Below, one piece after another: positions 20,830-33,339 of a stretch of DNA of 64,000 nucleotides. The stretch's first letter is position 1. Each line of letters starts with the position of its first letter. The notes beneath the pieces were generated by a model. It worked only from the letters and a program-made list of their open reading frames with translations. It searched no databases and had not been told where the DNA came from. The position numbers and the translations under genes are program-made. Source of the stretch: Mesorhabditis belari (Eukaryota > Nematoda > Chromadorea > Rhabditida > Rhabditidae); the NCBI GenBank assembly GCA_958450365.1, contig CAUEEP010000857.1:170895-234894 (forward strand), in the 5' to 3' direction.

Positions 20830-21112
20830 TTCATGCCTTCCAGAACCTTCCCGGTGCCTTCCAGAACCTTCCAGACTTCCAGAACCTTCCAGACTTCCAG
20901 AACCTTCCCAGCGCCTTCCAGAACCTTCCAGACTTCCAGAACCTTCCAGACTTCCAGAACCTTCCCAGTGCCTTCCAGAACCTTCCAGACTTCCAGAACC
21001 TTCCCAGCGCCTTCCAGAACCTTCCAGACTTCCAGAACCTTCCCAGTGCCTTCCAGAACCTCCCCAGCGCCTTCCAGAACCTTCCCAGTGCCTTCCAGAG
21101 CTCAGCCTGCAT
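20830..21112. repeat. Minisatellite of TTCCAGA(A)CC/CTTCCAGAC units with GTGCCTTCCAG boxes
   Basis: A composite tandem array with units of about 11, 14 and 18 bases. Several full boxes (GTGCCTTCCAGAACC) alternate with truncated versions. Frames in all directions give repetitive peptides and are not genes. Confidence 0.93.
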
Positions 21113-21308
21113 CCAGAATTTCCCCAAAATCGAGCCCGGGAAAGCAATTAGTTAGATCGGGATTGTTGAAACGGGAGATCAGATATTCCTGACTGAAATG
21201 AGCAATGGGATTTAAAAGGAGAGAGTTCAAAGGTCGGCATGCTCCCATGGGATGAAATGGGGTGAATGGCTGGCAAGAGAGAAGTCATTAGGATGCGTGA
21301 CATGATCT

Positions 21309-21336
21309 TTTCTCTCTCTCTCTCTCTCTCTCTCTT
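21309..21336. repeat. (TC)n microsatellite
   Basis: About 13 TC dinucleotides in a row. 21340-21530 and 21880-23030 hold scattered boxes and pyrimidine-rich DNA with no supported gene, apart from short exon-like relics mentioned under other entries. Confidence 0.95.
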
Positions 21337-21529
21337 GGATTGTCCCTTTTAACTTCACCCGCCTTCATCGAATGTCCCAGCCAATTCTAGCCGCTAATTC
21401 TTGAAGCCTTATCGAATTTATTGTATTTAACCCTTTTTCTGGCCCTTCAGCCTTGCCTTGGCCAGATTTGGCTCAAAGCTGACCTAGCTGAAACAAAAAA
21501 AGTTGAAGTCAAGTCTAACACATTTTGAA

Positions 21530-21860
21530 AAATCCATTTTTCATCAAAAGCCAGTCACGTCCCGTTCCAGTCCCGTTCCACCAAAAAACCAAATTTCCAT
21601 TTTGCCTAAAATTTGCATCTATCGATGCTAATCAACGCTGTGCACTCCAGAATCAACTTTTTAAAAGCTCACTTCTCGGAAAAGTTACATTTTCTCACCC
21701 ATTCTGCCCCAGTCCTATTCCACCAAAATACAAAATTTCCATTTTTACCTGAAATTCGCATTTATTGATACTAATCGACGGTGTGCGCTCCAGGATCGAC
21801 TTTTTGAAAACCCATTTCCGCGGAAAGTCACATTTCCTCATTTAATTCGTCCCAGTCCCA
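21530..21860. repeat. Block H1 (TGTGCACTCCAGAAT with AAATTTGCAT)
   Basis: Box copies near 21640 and 21782 (about 142 apart). Each is preceded by AAATTTGCATCTATCGATGC or a close variant. The family recurs at 23045-23205 and 26635-27085. Confidence 0.8.
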
Positions 21861-23044
21861 TTCCAAAGCCAAAAAAAGCAAACCCAAAAATTGCCGAAAC
21901 CCTTCACGCGAAAGTCGTTGTATTTTCTGGATCAGCGTATCCCTTGACGATGTCCTTGCAGCTTCCACAGTCTTTTCCCGATTCCGTAATATATTGCAAG
22001 ACTATTTTGTCGCTTTTACAATACTCTGTGACTCTCGATACGACGAATGCGTTTCAAACTTTTAACTCTATTCAAGGCTTACTGCAAGAGCTGCCTTCTT
22101 ACCATTGGACTTTCCTGAACTAGTCTGAACTAAATATTTTTTAAACCCACATTTCCTAAGTGCTCAAGGCTTGATCTAGCCCAAAAGTATAGCTGAGCTC
22201 TTCTACTAAAGTACAGTAGAACTTGACCTGAGTTTCTCACTAGGGAATGGTCAGAAGTGAATGTGATTGCTTGAACCAGCCAGAAGCCCCTTTTGAACCC
22301 CATCAATTGATTTACAATAAACTAGCACTTTTTCTGAATGCAATTTCTAAAGTGCGCTCCAGATTGGCGTTTCCGAAAATTTCAAACCAAATGGCCAAGT
22401 CTGATTCGATATTTTCCTCTGAACAAGATCGGTAATCGGTGGCCTTCTAAAATTACCGTAAAACCTTGAAAATTCAGACGGATATTGTGTTGTGCGTTCC
22501 AGCTTTCCCGAAAATCTGTTTACCCTGCTCTGAGCCCGGACTTGTCTCTAGATTGGCTACAGGAAGCTGATCTGGCATACAAAAGTGGAAGCTAGTATCT
22601 GGCCAACCGATCTCTTCACAATTGTGAAGAGATCAGCTGTCCTCTAATCCATTAAACAAGCCAAAACAGCTACCCCACCCACATCCAATAGAATAATCAA
22701 GTGCTGAACAAGACAGAGAGAGGCGCCCGCTCACCCCTCACCCCGGGATCGGCACCTTTTTGAACTCCCTTCAATCCCTATTCCCCATTTGCCTTTTCCA
22801 GTAATTACTCCATCGACCCCTCGCCTTTCCTTTCCATCCATTTACCCATCAATAAGCTGTACCGAATTGATCTGATGTATTCATGGTTGTCCTGGATTTA
22901 CCGCATTGCCGACTGCTCGCTTACAATTAGCCGGCAAAAGAGTTTTCTTCTCGTACCGGTAATCGGAAAGAGAGCATCAAGCTGTGCTTTGGAGTCCCAA
23001 CATAAGTGATAGCTAGCATAATGTAATAGCTAGCAAGCCACCTT

Positions 23045-23210
23045 CTGTGTGCTCCAGGATCAACTTTTCAAGAGCTCATTTCCGGGAAAAGCCAGATTTT
23101 CTAACCCATTTCGCCCCAGTCCTATTCCCCCAAAAAACCAAATTCCCATTTTTGCCTAAAATTTGCATTTATCGATGCAAATCAAAGGTGTGCACTCCAG
23201 AAGGGCTCGC
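23045..23210. repeat. Block H2, one and a half units
   Basis: Boxes near 23048 and 23189, about 141 bases apart. They have the same flanks as block H1, including TTTGCATTTATCGATGC. Confidence 0.8.
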
Positions 23211-23689
23211 AAACCCAAAAATTGCCGAATCTCTTCACCCGAAAGCCGTTTTATTCTCTGAATCTTTCATATCGTTCATATTCTCCCTTCAGCGTTGTTC
23301 CAAAGGCAAGCCTAACTCAGAAAGCCTTTCTCAGCTTGATCATTGTAAACCCACTTCATCTGGCACACTAAATCTTATGATTTTATTCAAAAATTCCATT
23401 AGTGTTCGATGTTTCGAGGGGTTTAAATGGAAATTTGGGGAAAGTTGTGAGGTGCGAGAAATTTTCTTCTTTCCTTTTCCTTCTTTCTTTCCAATTCTAC
23501 TCCATATTTGGTTGGGGAATCATCCCGAAAAGAAAGAAGAGAGGCTGTCACTTTGGATCAAACGAACGCAAAGTGAAAATATAGTTGAAAAGAGGGAACA
23601 CTTCACGAAAGATTTTCCCACCCTCAGAAAATCTTGATTCTCCAAATTGAGTTCGCCTTTTGAGGGGTAATCTAGGCGAATTGGGTGTC

Positions 23690-24560
23690 AAGGGGTGAAT
23701 TGGTCGAATTTCTTGGACTTCGAAATGTTTTTGCCTTTGACTCAAGTCCAAGGATCGAGACTGCTAACTTTTAGCCGGATTCTTGCGCGTTGACAAAAAT
23801 TCTTTGCAATATTTGATCGATCTGGAAGTCACACTCCATGTTTGTTCATGTAGAATATCGAGATTACAACTTTGAAGTGTTGAAGTTCCCAAGAATCGAG
23901 ACCCCGCAGTTTTAACCCAATTCTTGCGCGCTGAAAAATTTTTTTTGCGATATTCGGCCAATCTGGAAGTCATTTTTGATGTTTCACCATTCAAAAAAAA
24001 TCCAAATCTTAACTTTGAGATTTGGCAATTTTGTCGAGAACCGGACTGATGACTTTTAGCCGGCTTCTTGCGCGTTGACAAGAATTTTTTCGAATGTTTG
24101 ATCGATCTGGAAGTCACACTCCATGTTTGTTCATATAAAATATCTAAATTACAGCTTTAAAGTGTTGACATTCCCAAGAATCGAGTTCGCGCACTTTTAG
24201 CCCAATTCTTTAGCGCTAAGCTCAAAATTCTCTAATATTTAGCCGATCTGGAGCTCACACTCCATGTTTGTTCATATAAAATATCTAAATTACAGCTTTG
24301 AATTGTTGACATTCCCAAGAATCGAGTTCGCGCACTTTTAGCCCAATTCTTTAGCGCTAAGCTCAAAATTCTCTAATATTTAGCCGATCTGGAGCTCACA
24401 CTCCATGTTTGTTCATATAAAATATCTAAATTACAGCTTTGAAGTGTTGACATTCCCAAGAATCGAGTTCGCGCACTTTTAGCCCAATTCTTTAAGCGCT
24501 AAGCTCAAAATTCTGCGCTATTCAGCCGATCTGGAGCTCACAGTTCATGTTTATCCATTT
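23690..24560. repeat. Block D3, about six units, beginning with a copy of the 18.37 kb intron
   Basis: 23690-23770 matches 18370-18480 (GGTGAATTGGT, then CTCAAGTCCAAGGATCGAGA, then TTGCGCGTTGA). CTGGAAGTCAC and CTGGAGCTCAC boxes follow near 23821, 23962, 24107, 24248, 24389 and 24530. Most steps are 141-145 bases. Confidence 0.85.
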
Positions 24561-25009
24561 GAAATTCGTGGGAGTGCGAAAATTTCGTGTTCACTCCACA
24601 CTTCCCCGAATTACAAATGGATTAGCACCTGTGTGAGTGAGATCGGAGCATTCCCTCTTTCCAAATTTTGACGGTTTTATAAATCGCCGCCTTTCCCATA
24701 TTTATCGTTTGTCGTTTCGTTTCGCGGTCGAGTGAACTTTTCAGTCTATTTCTCGCCAAATATGCAAATTTTCTCACTCGATTTGTGTTGAGTCAATTTT
24801 TCGTTTTTTTCAGACAGGTTTTCAATTTCGTTTTCACTCAGTTAGCTTTCCTGGAGCGCACAGCACACAATGCAAATTCTAAAAAATGAAAAATTGAAGA
24901 AGAAAATTTTTTTTGTTTTTTATTTTTTTTGATTTTTGGATTTCAATTTTTCTTGATTTTTGGATTTCATTTTTTTCTTTGATTCATCATTTTCTTTGAC
25001 ACCAATATT

Positions 25010-25860
25010 CCCTGTGCGCTCCAGTTTTGCCAATATGATGATTACTAAACGTTTTCCGACCCATTTTGGCTAAATATTTTGCCCGTCAAGCACTCGTCTC
25101 ATTTCGCCAATCAAAAGCCGGCAATTTTCCTTCTCATAGCTTGTGTGACATCCAGATCGCGGAAAAATTTTAGTTTCATCGCTTTTTATGGCAAGATTTT
25201 GAGTGTTTAACACCGCGAAATTCTCACGCAAATTCATGTTCTTTAAGATTGCGGTTTTGATTCGAAATTTCTGCATCGTTAGCTTCTGTGACATCCAGAT
25301 CACGTAGAAAAGTCCATTTCTATCTTCTTTATGCCAAAATGTTTGGTTTAACCGCTCAAAATTTTCACGCAAAATTCATGTTCTTTAAAATTTCGGTTTT
25401 GAGTCGAAATTTCCTCATCGTTAGCTTGTGTGACATCCAGATAATGTAAATATTTCAGCTTTATCGCGTTTTATGGCAAAATATTTGGTTTAACCGCTCA
25501 AAATTCTCACGCAACATTCATGCTCTTTCAAATTACGGTTTTGAGTCGAAATTTCTTCATTGTTAGCTAGTGTGACATCCAGATAGCGTAAAAGTTCCAT
25601 TTCTATACTCAAAGGGGACGCTCGTGGTGCGCGCACAGACGAACAGCGTTTTTTTTTATATATTGCGGGTTTGCTTCGAAATTTCCTCATTGTTAGCTAG
25701 TGTGACATCCAGATCGCGTAAAAAAGTCCATTTCTATCTTCTTTATGCCAAAATGTTTGGCTTAACCGCTCAAAATCCTCTCGTAAAATTCATGTTTTTT
25801 AAAATTGCGGTTTTGAGTCGAAATTTTTTTCTTTGAAACCAACCTGTCCTGTGCGCTCCA
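25010..25860. repeat. Block I1, 142-143-bp unit (TTAGCTTGTGTGACATCCAGAT)
   Basis: Copies at about 25143, 25286, 25428, 25571 and 25700. Each unit carries AAAATATTTGGTTTAACCGC, ACGCAAAATTCATGTTCTTT and GAGTCGAAATTTC. Both ends are bounded by the same GTGCGCTCCAG and GATGATTACTAAACGTTTTC segment (25013 and 25850), so the block lies between direct repeats. The same family occupies 31600-32720. Confidence 0.88.
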
Positions 25861-26103
25861 GATTCGCCAATATGATGATTACTAAACGTTTTCCGACCCA
25901 TCTTGGCTAAATATTTTGCCCGTCAAGCACTCGTCTCATTTCGCCTCTCCCCCTTTCACCAATATTGCCGTTTAGCCTTTTGCAGCTTGTCACCCCAATC
26001 GTCTTTTCGCCTTTTCGCCTTTTCTCGATGTTTGTGACCCCTCACAGAGAAAAGGCGGCCGGCTGGTACCCATAAAAGGCACCCCTCCGCCCTCCATTTC
26101 AGG

Positions 26104-26484
26104 ATGCTGGCTGTATATCTTTAATCAACAGATACAGCCCACATTCGGGCAACTGGGCAACTGATTTCGCCAATCTGGCACGCACGACAATCGTTGCAAA
26201 TCGATTTTTCTTTTTTTTATTAAAATTCGAATTTTTAAGTTTTCCCACTTCGGCAATTTTTCGGAAAATTTCAAGTTTTTGAAAATCCACTTCATTATGT
26301 TTTAGAAATGTCCTGTGTGCTCCAGGACTTCCGAAAAGTTTTCGAACTCTTGACTTTGACTGCAATTCTCCCGAGAAAAGCACCCAGAGTACTTCATTTG
26401 CTCGCCTCGATGCAACCAGCTAACGAAATTCCGCAATCTGTGCCCCCTGGTGGCCCAATGATGCCCATAGATGGCAGCAATTGA
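26104..26484 (+). CDS. Possible two-exon gene, 55 codons, unrecognised
   Basis: A TATA-like CATAAAAGG lies about 35 bases before an ATTTCAG/GATG trans-splice-like start. Exon 1 would be only ATG CTG GCT (26104-26112), spliced in phase 0 to 26326-26484. That exon encodes DFRKVFELLTLTAILPRKAP, then RVLHLLASM, then a Pro/Gly-rich end PQSVPPGGPMMPIDGSN and a stop. The acceptor of exon 2 is an exact box (GTGTGCTCCAG, 26315-26325). The three-residue first exon is unusual, and exon 2 may instead belong to a longer gene. No family is recognised. Confidence 0.3.
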
Positions 26485-26569
26485 GCTAGTTGGGCACAAT
26501 GCGGGTGACAAAGTGATTGGGGCAAGGGTTGCGTGATTCGCTCACCCTTCATCCTTTATTTCTCCAAGA

Positions 26570-27090
26570 TTTGCATTTATCCATTTCGAAAATTCCATTT
26601 TCCATCAAAAGCTCAATTTTTTAAGTCAGCAGCCTGCTGTGCGCTCCAGGATCGACTTTTTGAAAACCCATTTCCCCGAAAAGTTACATTTTCTCACTTA
26701 TTTCTCACCAGTCCCATTCCACCAAAAAAACCAAATTTCCATTTTGCTCAAAATTTGCATTTATCGATACCAATCGAGAGTGTGCCCTCCAGGACTGACT
26801 TTTTGTAAACCCATTTCCCCCGAAACTGATATTTTCTCACTCATTTCGCCCCAGTCTCATTCCGCCAAAAATCAGATTCCCATTTTTCCCTGAAATTTGC
26901 ATTTATCGATGCTAATCAACGGTGTGAGATCCAGGATTGACTTTTTGAAAGCTCATTTCCCCGGAAAGTCACATTTTTTCACTTATTTCCCACCAGTCCC
27001 ATTCCACCAAAAAAACCAAATTTCCATTTTGCCCGAAATTTGCATTTATCGATACGAATCGACAGTGTGCCCTCCAGAATGATTCGAAAA
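26570..27090. repeat. Block H3, four units
   Basis: Boxes near 26638, 26781, 26923 and 27066, spacing 142-143. They are preceded by TTTGCATTTATCGATACC-type sequence. Confidence 0.85.
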
Positions 27091-27122
27091 TCGAAAAATT
27101 GCCAAAACCCTTCACGCGAAAC

Positions 27123-27207
27123 CTGTTGTATTTTCTGGATCAGCGCATCCTCGCCCTCGTTGATGTGGTTAATAACGCCCGCCCTCAGCCTTTTCATTCC
27201 GCTTTTT
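27123..27207 (-). CDS. Isolated exon-like segment KSGMKRLRAGVINHINEGED
   Basis: An 85-base open segment between a GCTGCCAG acceptor and a CAACAG/GTTTCG donor on the minus strand. It encodes a basic/acidic helix-like peptide that continues ALIQKIQQ. Degraded copies of its 3' half and the following intron (AATACAAC..TTTCGCGTGAAGGGTTT) occur at 21905-21960 and 23215-23280, so the unit has been duplicated with its repeats. I find no convincing neighbouring exons and do not recognise the family. Confidence 0.3.
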
Positions 27208-27369
27208 CTGGCAGCCGATCCAAAGGCGTGTGTGACTTCCAAAAAAGCCGATAACCCCGAAAAAGGCGGGGAAGCGGTGACTTTTCATAATGAGTAGCCC
27301 ATCAATGTCGGAGGGGGAGAAGGTGGATAATGAGGGACACTGCAAAAACATACTTCCGCATATTTTGGC

Positions 27370-27830
27370 CACATTTTTGGATAGTGTGCATTCCAGGATA
27401 GACCAATTGAGGGTTTTTATTCTCCTGGCAGCTCTGGTTCATCATTTTTGCTTGAGATCAGATTCAGCCGTTTTGCCAACTTCCAAAAATTACGAATTAT
27501 GCTTTCGAAACACGATTTCTAGCTAGTGTGCATTCCAGGATAGACCAATTGACGGTTTTTATTCTCCTGGCGGCTCTGGTTCGTCAGTTTTGCTTGAGAT
27601 CAGGTTCAGCCATTTTGCCAACTTCCAAAAATTACGAATTATGCTTTCCGAACACGATTTCTAGCTAGTGTGCGCTCCAGAATAGACCTATTGACGGTTT
27701 TTATTTTCCTGGCAGCTCTGGTTCATCAGTTTTACTTGAGATCAGGTTCAGCCATTTTACCAACTTCTAAAAATTACGAATTATGCTTTCAAAACAAGAT
27801 TTTTAGCTAATGTGCGCTCCAGAATGAGTC
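27370..27830. repeat. Block J, four boxes at 142-143-bp spacing
   Basis: Boxes at about 27384, 27527, 27669 and 27811. Each is followed by AGACCAATTGACGGTTTTTA, CTGGCAGCTCTGGTTCATCA and CTTCCAAAAATTACGAATTA. Confidence 0.9.
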
Positions 27831-28299
27831 ATTTTTCCAAAAAAAAAACATTTCTTGAATCACTTTTTTGAGAAAAGCGATGCGCAAAATGTAAAACCAT
27901 ATAAAAATTGAAATTTCGTAACTTTTCTTTGCTGAAACTGTTCCAAACGGTTCAAAAATGAATTCAGTAAGCCATTTATCTATCATTCATCAGCAAATTT
28001 TAATGAAATATCGTTTATTGACAAATTCTTTGCTTTTTCGGGCCCATCTGTGCTCCTCCATCCTTCCATTGTTCCGTAGTTGAATCGGTTTCTCTTCAAA
28101 GATCCCGAAAGCACTGTGCAACATGGAAATTTGCATATGAAGCGTTCTTTTCGTCGCTCCTGGAGCGCACAGCATTGATTTGTGTCATTTCCGTCTTTCT
28201 TCGGATCAAAATCATCCTTCTGTCATTTCCATATGAGACTCGGGCAATTAAACCAAAACTCAATGATGAAATCAAAAAAGAAACGGTTTTTTGGAGGTT

Positions 28300-28790
28300 C
28301 TGGAACGCACTATCATATGCTATCTGGAACTATCATAAGCTAAATCAAACTTTGCCTTTTAGCAAAAGGGATACTGCATATTAGTGCCTTTTAGCAAAAG
28401 GGATACTGTAACCGGTTTCAGTTGGACACTTTTTCGGCCCTGTTTTCTAAGGTAACCCTTACTTTTTTCAATGTTTTTGTAAGTTCTGGAGGGCACACTA
28501 TCATAATCTAAACCAAGATTTCCATATTAGTGTCTTTTAGCAAAAGGGATACTGTAACCGGTTTCAGTTGAACACTTTTTAGGCCCACGTTTCCTGTCAA
28601 CCCTTACTTTTTCCAATGTTTTTGTAAGTTCTGGAACACACACTATCATAATCTAAAACAAAATTTGCATATTAGTGCCTTTCAGCAAAAGGGATACTGT
28701 AACTGGTTTCAGTTGGGCACTTTTTAGGCCCACGTTTCTTGTCAACCCCAACTTTTTCCAACTTTCTTGTTAGTTCTGGAACGCACAAGG
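28300..28790. repeat. Block K, about 142-bp unit (TTCTGGAACGCACTATCATA)
   Basis: Boxes near 28300, 28487, 28630 and 28774. Units share TTAGCAAAAGGGATACTGTA and ACCGGTTTCAGTTG. The first step is longer because of a partial internal duplication. 28800-29810 holds boxes and an open plus-strand frame (29199-29540) that I could not support as a gene. Confidence 0.8.
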
Positions 28791-29811
28791 CTGATTGGCG
28801 TCACCTGATAACGCCAAACAATAATCTGTCGATAATCTTCAACCCTCTTCATATCAACTCAGCCTCAGAGATCAACACTAGGAAATTTTCTTTTCCACCA
28901 ATTCTAATTTTTAAAAATTTCTTTAGCTACAATGACATCCAGGATTTAGTTTCCTTTGATTAGAACTTTTTTAAAAGCATCAGTTTACGAGAAATTTACA
29001 CAAACCTGTTTTTCTATGCAAAAAAGTTTTCTTTTACTCCAAATTCGAATTTTTTCATTTCATTTTCTCACGTGATATCCAGGATTCACTTTTTTTAGAA
29101 AAAGAAATTGTTTTTTGATCGGACGGCGATAAATTGTCGTCATTCTCAAACCGTTTTTTCATCCGCCACTCATTTCTTTTCATTACAAGCCCAAATCATG
29201 TCACCACCTAGAATGCGCTCCAGCTCTCATCTTCCATCAAAAAAATCTCGAATTTTGTTGTCCCTGCTCGAAGAATCGCCTCGAACTCGATCCTTGCGGG
29301 TCGCTTCTGTCAATCGCCTCTTCTTTCCGCTCATTTCCCCAAAAATCCCTTTTTGTTTACCATTTTTGGCGGGCACAAGTGGTTGGATCTTTGCATTCCT
29401 TCAAATGTCTTGCACAGCCGATGAATGGGGGGAAGGACAAGGGGGAGCCCCTTCCATTCACCCCTCCCACCCCTCCCACCGCCTCCTCCTACCAGACACA
29501 TTTGTGTACAGCTCTCCTTTGAACTATTTCCCTATTTCTTGAATGCAAAGTGCATTGTGCGCTCCAGATTGCATAAATATAGCAAAAGATTCATTTTTGG
29601 TTTAAGAAATTCCTCAGAATTCCCTAGCATTCCTTTGCCGGAAAACCAACTTCGGAAAATTTCATTTTTAAGCAACTATTTTCTTTTAGGAATCTTGTGT
29701 GCCATCCAGCTTTGCGAAAATTTAAAATTTTATTTCTATTGCTCATTCCTGGATCGTTTTTTTTACTCGAACTCGATGCTCCCCCGGGAATTGGGAGAGG
29801 AATCAAACTGA

Positions 29812-30112
29812 GAGAGGAACCGAATTTAGAGAGATAAGGAACCGAATTTAGAGAGACAAGGAACCAAGCTTAGAGAGATAAGGAACCAAGGTTAGAGAGA
29901 CAAGGAACCAAATTTAGAGAGATAAGGAACCAAGGTTAGAGAGACAAGGAATCAAATTTAGAGATAGGAACGAAATTAGAGAGAAGGAACCGAATTTAGA
30001 GAGATAAGAACCAAATCTAGATAACCAAATTTAGAGGGATAAGGAACCAACGTTAGAGAGAAGGAACCAAACCTTGAGAGATAAGGAACCAAATTTAGAG
30101 AGATATTTCAAA
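29812..30112. repeat. Minisatellite GAGAGATAAGGAACCAAATTTA, about 13 copies
   Basis: Imperfect units of 20-22 bases. Single copies reappear at 30455-30485, beyond the telomere-like tract that follows. Confidence 0.9.
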
Positions 30113-30330
30113 ATATTTTTCGCGCTCCCAATTTTCTGTGTTTTTACACAGATTAAAGGATTCATTGGGTTGATTTTAGAACTGGATTTTGCTCCGAATT
30201 TTGCGTAGAATCCAATGCACTAGGTCTCATAGCTTAACTCGATGCTAAGTTGAAACAGTTCCCCACTAAGCAAGTTAAGAAGTTAGCTTGTTATGCGTAG
30301 AGAATGGTTTACCAAATGTAGTGTTGTAAA

Positions 30331-30362
<32 letters not shown>

Positions 30363-30413
30363 ACTCAGGCTCAGGCTCAGGCTTGGACTTAGGCTTAGGC
30401 TTAGGCTCAGGCT
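30331..30413 (+). repeat. Interstitial telomere-like tract (GGCTCA)n/(GGCTTA)n
   Basis: About 13 hexamers, mostly GGCTCA with a few GGCTTA, ending in TTCAATTCTAGAATTCTATA. That last flank is repeated exactly at 31198-31226, without the hexamers. Confidence 0.85.
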
Positions 30414-31599
30414 TCAATTCTAGAATTCTATATTTTATATTCCTCCGAAACCAAATCTAGAGAACCAAACTTAGAGAGATAAGGGAATTGTATTTCACGT
30501 TTGAACGCAAGTCAAGGATTCACGGTTTCCTGGGAGACAATTGAGAAACAAAAAAGAAACGCTCACCCCAACAGTCTTTCCCAAATCTTTTCTTGTATTC
30601 AGTGCCCGATTTCGCGCCCCATTGCTCCCTTTTTCCATCTTGATGCACTCTGGCCTCAAAATGAGCACATTCCCATCGAATAGGTGACTCTTTTTCTTTC
30701 TAACTGGATAGCACGACGGGGTTTGAGACAGAAATTTCGAGTCTTGGACATCAAAAAAATTGGGCATGTTTCGAAGGTGAGACTTTGAGCTCATAAATCC
30801 CTGAAATTTAAGCAATTCACCAAATTGCTTTAATTTTTGGTCATTCTGGAGCGCACAACAGATAATCAGCTAATCGCCGGGGCCGGGCAATCAATTTTCG
30901 AGTAGGCATTGAAGGTGTCACACTTGGGTAATAGAGTTAGGCTGACCCCCACCCCAAGAAATAGGCAATTCTATGACACGAGACGAGCCAAGGATTCACC
31001 CATTCATTCGGGAGACACCAAATTGGCAGGTGTAGGCGGAAAAGAGGGTACTCTGTCACTTCCACACCCCACACCACCAACAATTCCCTTTCCTACCCCG
31101 TTCACCGGGAATTGAAAGGGTTTCCCCCGGATTTTCTTCCAGAAATGCCCATCCTGGATGTCACACTCGATAAAGACATCGAGATTTCATTGCCAGCTTC
31201 AATTCTAGAATTCTATATTTTATATTGCAACTGAATTACCGTAGTCGGAGGACTAGAGCTCAAAAAATCTCGATTGCCGCCAAAACTAGTATTGCCACTG
31301 CAATTAGTGCCTTCCAGGATGGCTGTCAACGGGCAAATTATGGGGGATTTCCCAAGGAAAAAGGGGGAAATCGGGATCATCATAATCCACCCTCAGCCTT
31401 AGACCCTTTGAGGACCCTGGGCTCCGGATGGGATAAGACCCTAAGCTGATCCGGCCTCAAATCACGGCTAATGGCCAGCTCTGCGTAAAGTGAAAGCTTA
31501 TAAACTTGTGGAGTCACTCTTGGGGTACTCACAAGCCACAAATTGCCCTCACCCGCCCCCAGCTCTGAGATAATCTCCACTAATTTTCCAATTTATCCA

Positions 31600-32730
31600 A
31601 TTCCAATCAAAAGCCGGCAATTTTCTTTCCCATAGCTAGTGTGACATCCAGCTCGCGTAAAAATTTTAGTCTTATCGCTTTTTATGCCAAAATATTTGGT
31701 TTAACTGCGCAAAATCCTCACGCAAAATTCATGTTCTTTCAGATTGAGGTTTTGATTCGCAATTTCCTCATCATTAGCTTGTGTGGCATCCAGATAGCGT
31801 TAAATTTTTAGTTTTATCGCTTTTTATGGCAAAATTTTTGGTTTAACCGCGCAAAATCCTCACGCAAAATTTATGTTTTTTAAAATTACGGTTTTGATTC
31901 GAAATTTCTTCATCGTTAGCTTGTGTGACATCCAGCTCACGTAAATATTTCAGTTTTATCGCTTTTTATGCCAAAATATTTGGTTTAACCGCGCAAAATT
32001 TTCAGGCAAAGTTCATGTTCTTTAAAGCCACCAGAACATCTTCAGATACTTCAGAAATCGTAAAAATGATTGCCAGAAACGAATTCCCTGTGTTGGAAAA
32101 CCCCCACCATGCAAATGTCAGCGTAAAATTCTAATTGCACCCATGGCGCAGTGGATGGCGCGCTCGCCTCAAGCGCACACGACCCGGGTTCGACCCCCGC
32201 CAGTGACCATCTACGTTGACTTTTCGAAAAAATTTTTTTAGAAGGCACAACTACATGAAATTTCATTAGACACGTGTTTCATAGTTTTTTAAAATACTCA
32301 AAGGCTCGTAGTGCGCGCACAGACGAACAGCGATTTTTTAATATATTGCGGGTTTGCCTCGAAATTTCATCGTTAGCTTGTGTGACATCCAGATCACGTA
32401 AATATTTCAGTTTTATCGCTTTTTATGACAAAATATTTGGTTTAACCGCGCAAAATCCTCACGCAACATTCATGTTCTTTAAGATTGCGGTTTTGATTCG
32501 AAATTTCCTCATCGTTAGCTAGTGTGACATCCAGATAGCATAAAAATTTTAGTCTCATCGCTTTTTATGTCGAAATGTTTGGTTTAACCGCGCAAAATCC
32601 TCACGCAAAATTCATGTTTTTTAAAATTGCGGTTTTGATTCGAAATTTCTTCATCGTTAGCTTGTGTGACATCCAGATAGCGTAAAAGTTACATTTCTAT
32701 AATTCTTGTGTGCAAATGTTGTGTCTAACG
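31600..32730. repeat. Block I2, copies of block I1 unit around a tRNA-like segment
   Basis: Boxes at about 31641, 31782, 31924 and then 32384, 32524 and 32667, with 141-143-bp spacing on both sides of an inserted stretch (32025-32370). The inserted stretch holds the tRNA-like sequence and a repeat of GTGCGCGCACAGACGAACAG, also seen at 25629. Confidence 0.88.
32136..32212 (+). tRNA. tRNA-like sequence, probably a pseudogene
   Basis: It has an A box (TGGCGCAGTGG) and a B box (GGTTCGACCCC) at tRNA spacing, with a possible CAA anticodon. The acceptor stem does not pair, and the anticodon stem pairs only at two positions by my folding. I read it as a decayed tRNA or a tRNA-derived element head. 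Confidence 0.4.
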
Positions 32731-33339
32731 TCGGGGAGATCCGTTCTCATTTCTTTTCTTCGTCGCTCGCTCGTCTGAATCACTTTTTTTGAATCACAAA
32801 CGATCGCCCATCCAGATAATGAAAACTTTTTCTGGCTTTGTTCCATTTTTCGATTGTTTATACGAATTTTTATACAAATCGATCAGTTCCTAAAAGTTGC
32901 CCCTTTTACCGTACCCACCTTGAACCCCATCACTTAATTTACAATAAAGTACAACTTTTTCTGAATGCAAATTCTAAAGTGCGTTCCAGATTCGGGGTTG
33001 CCGACATTTCAAGTCAAATGGTCAAGTCTGCGGCGAGATTTTCCCCTGAACAAGATCGGTGATCGGTGACCATCTAAAATTACCGTAAAAGCTCAAAAAT
33101 TTGCAACAAAATTGTGTTGTGCGTTCCAGCTTCCCCGAAAATCTGTTCACCCGAAAAAAACGAACGCCCCAGAGCCGAGCAAATTAGCACAATAAGAAGC
33201 GGACGGGGTTGACGGGGTTAGCAGCTGGGTTTCCCCTTTCTGCCCACTGCCCTACTTAAAGATTTTTACATTTCCGGACCCTTTCTTATTTCTTTTGCAA
33301 ACTTTTTTTCTTATATCACCCAGATTTCGAGTTTTTACG

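Noticed and set aside
20593..21192. Frames with LPEPSR/FQNLPD/GRFWKA repeats
   Set aside because: Translation of the TTCCAGAACC minisatellite; open on both strands.
27970..28155. Minus-strand segment open in two frames after a GTGCGCTCCAG acceptor
   Set aside because: Both frames read about equally well and no neighbouring exon fits; kept only as a hint for the box-as-acceptor idea.
29199..29540. Plus-strand open frame beginning MSPPRMRSSSHLPSKKSR
   Set aside because: Starts after a plausible context but contains a box (CGCTCCAG), has no clear splice partners, and ends in low-complexity Pro/Ser sequence.
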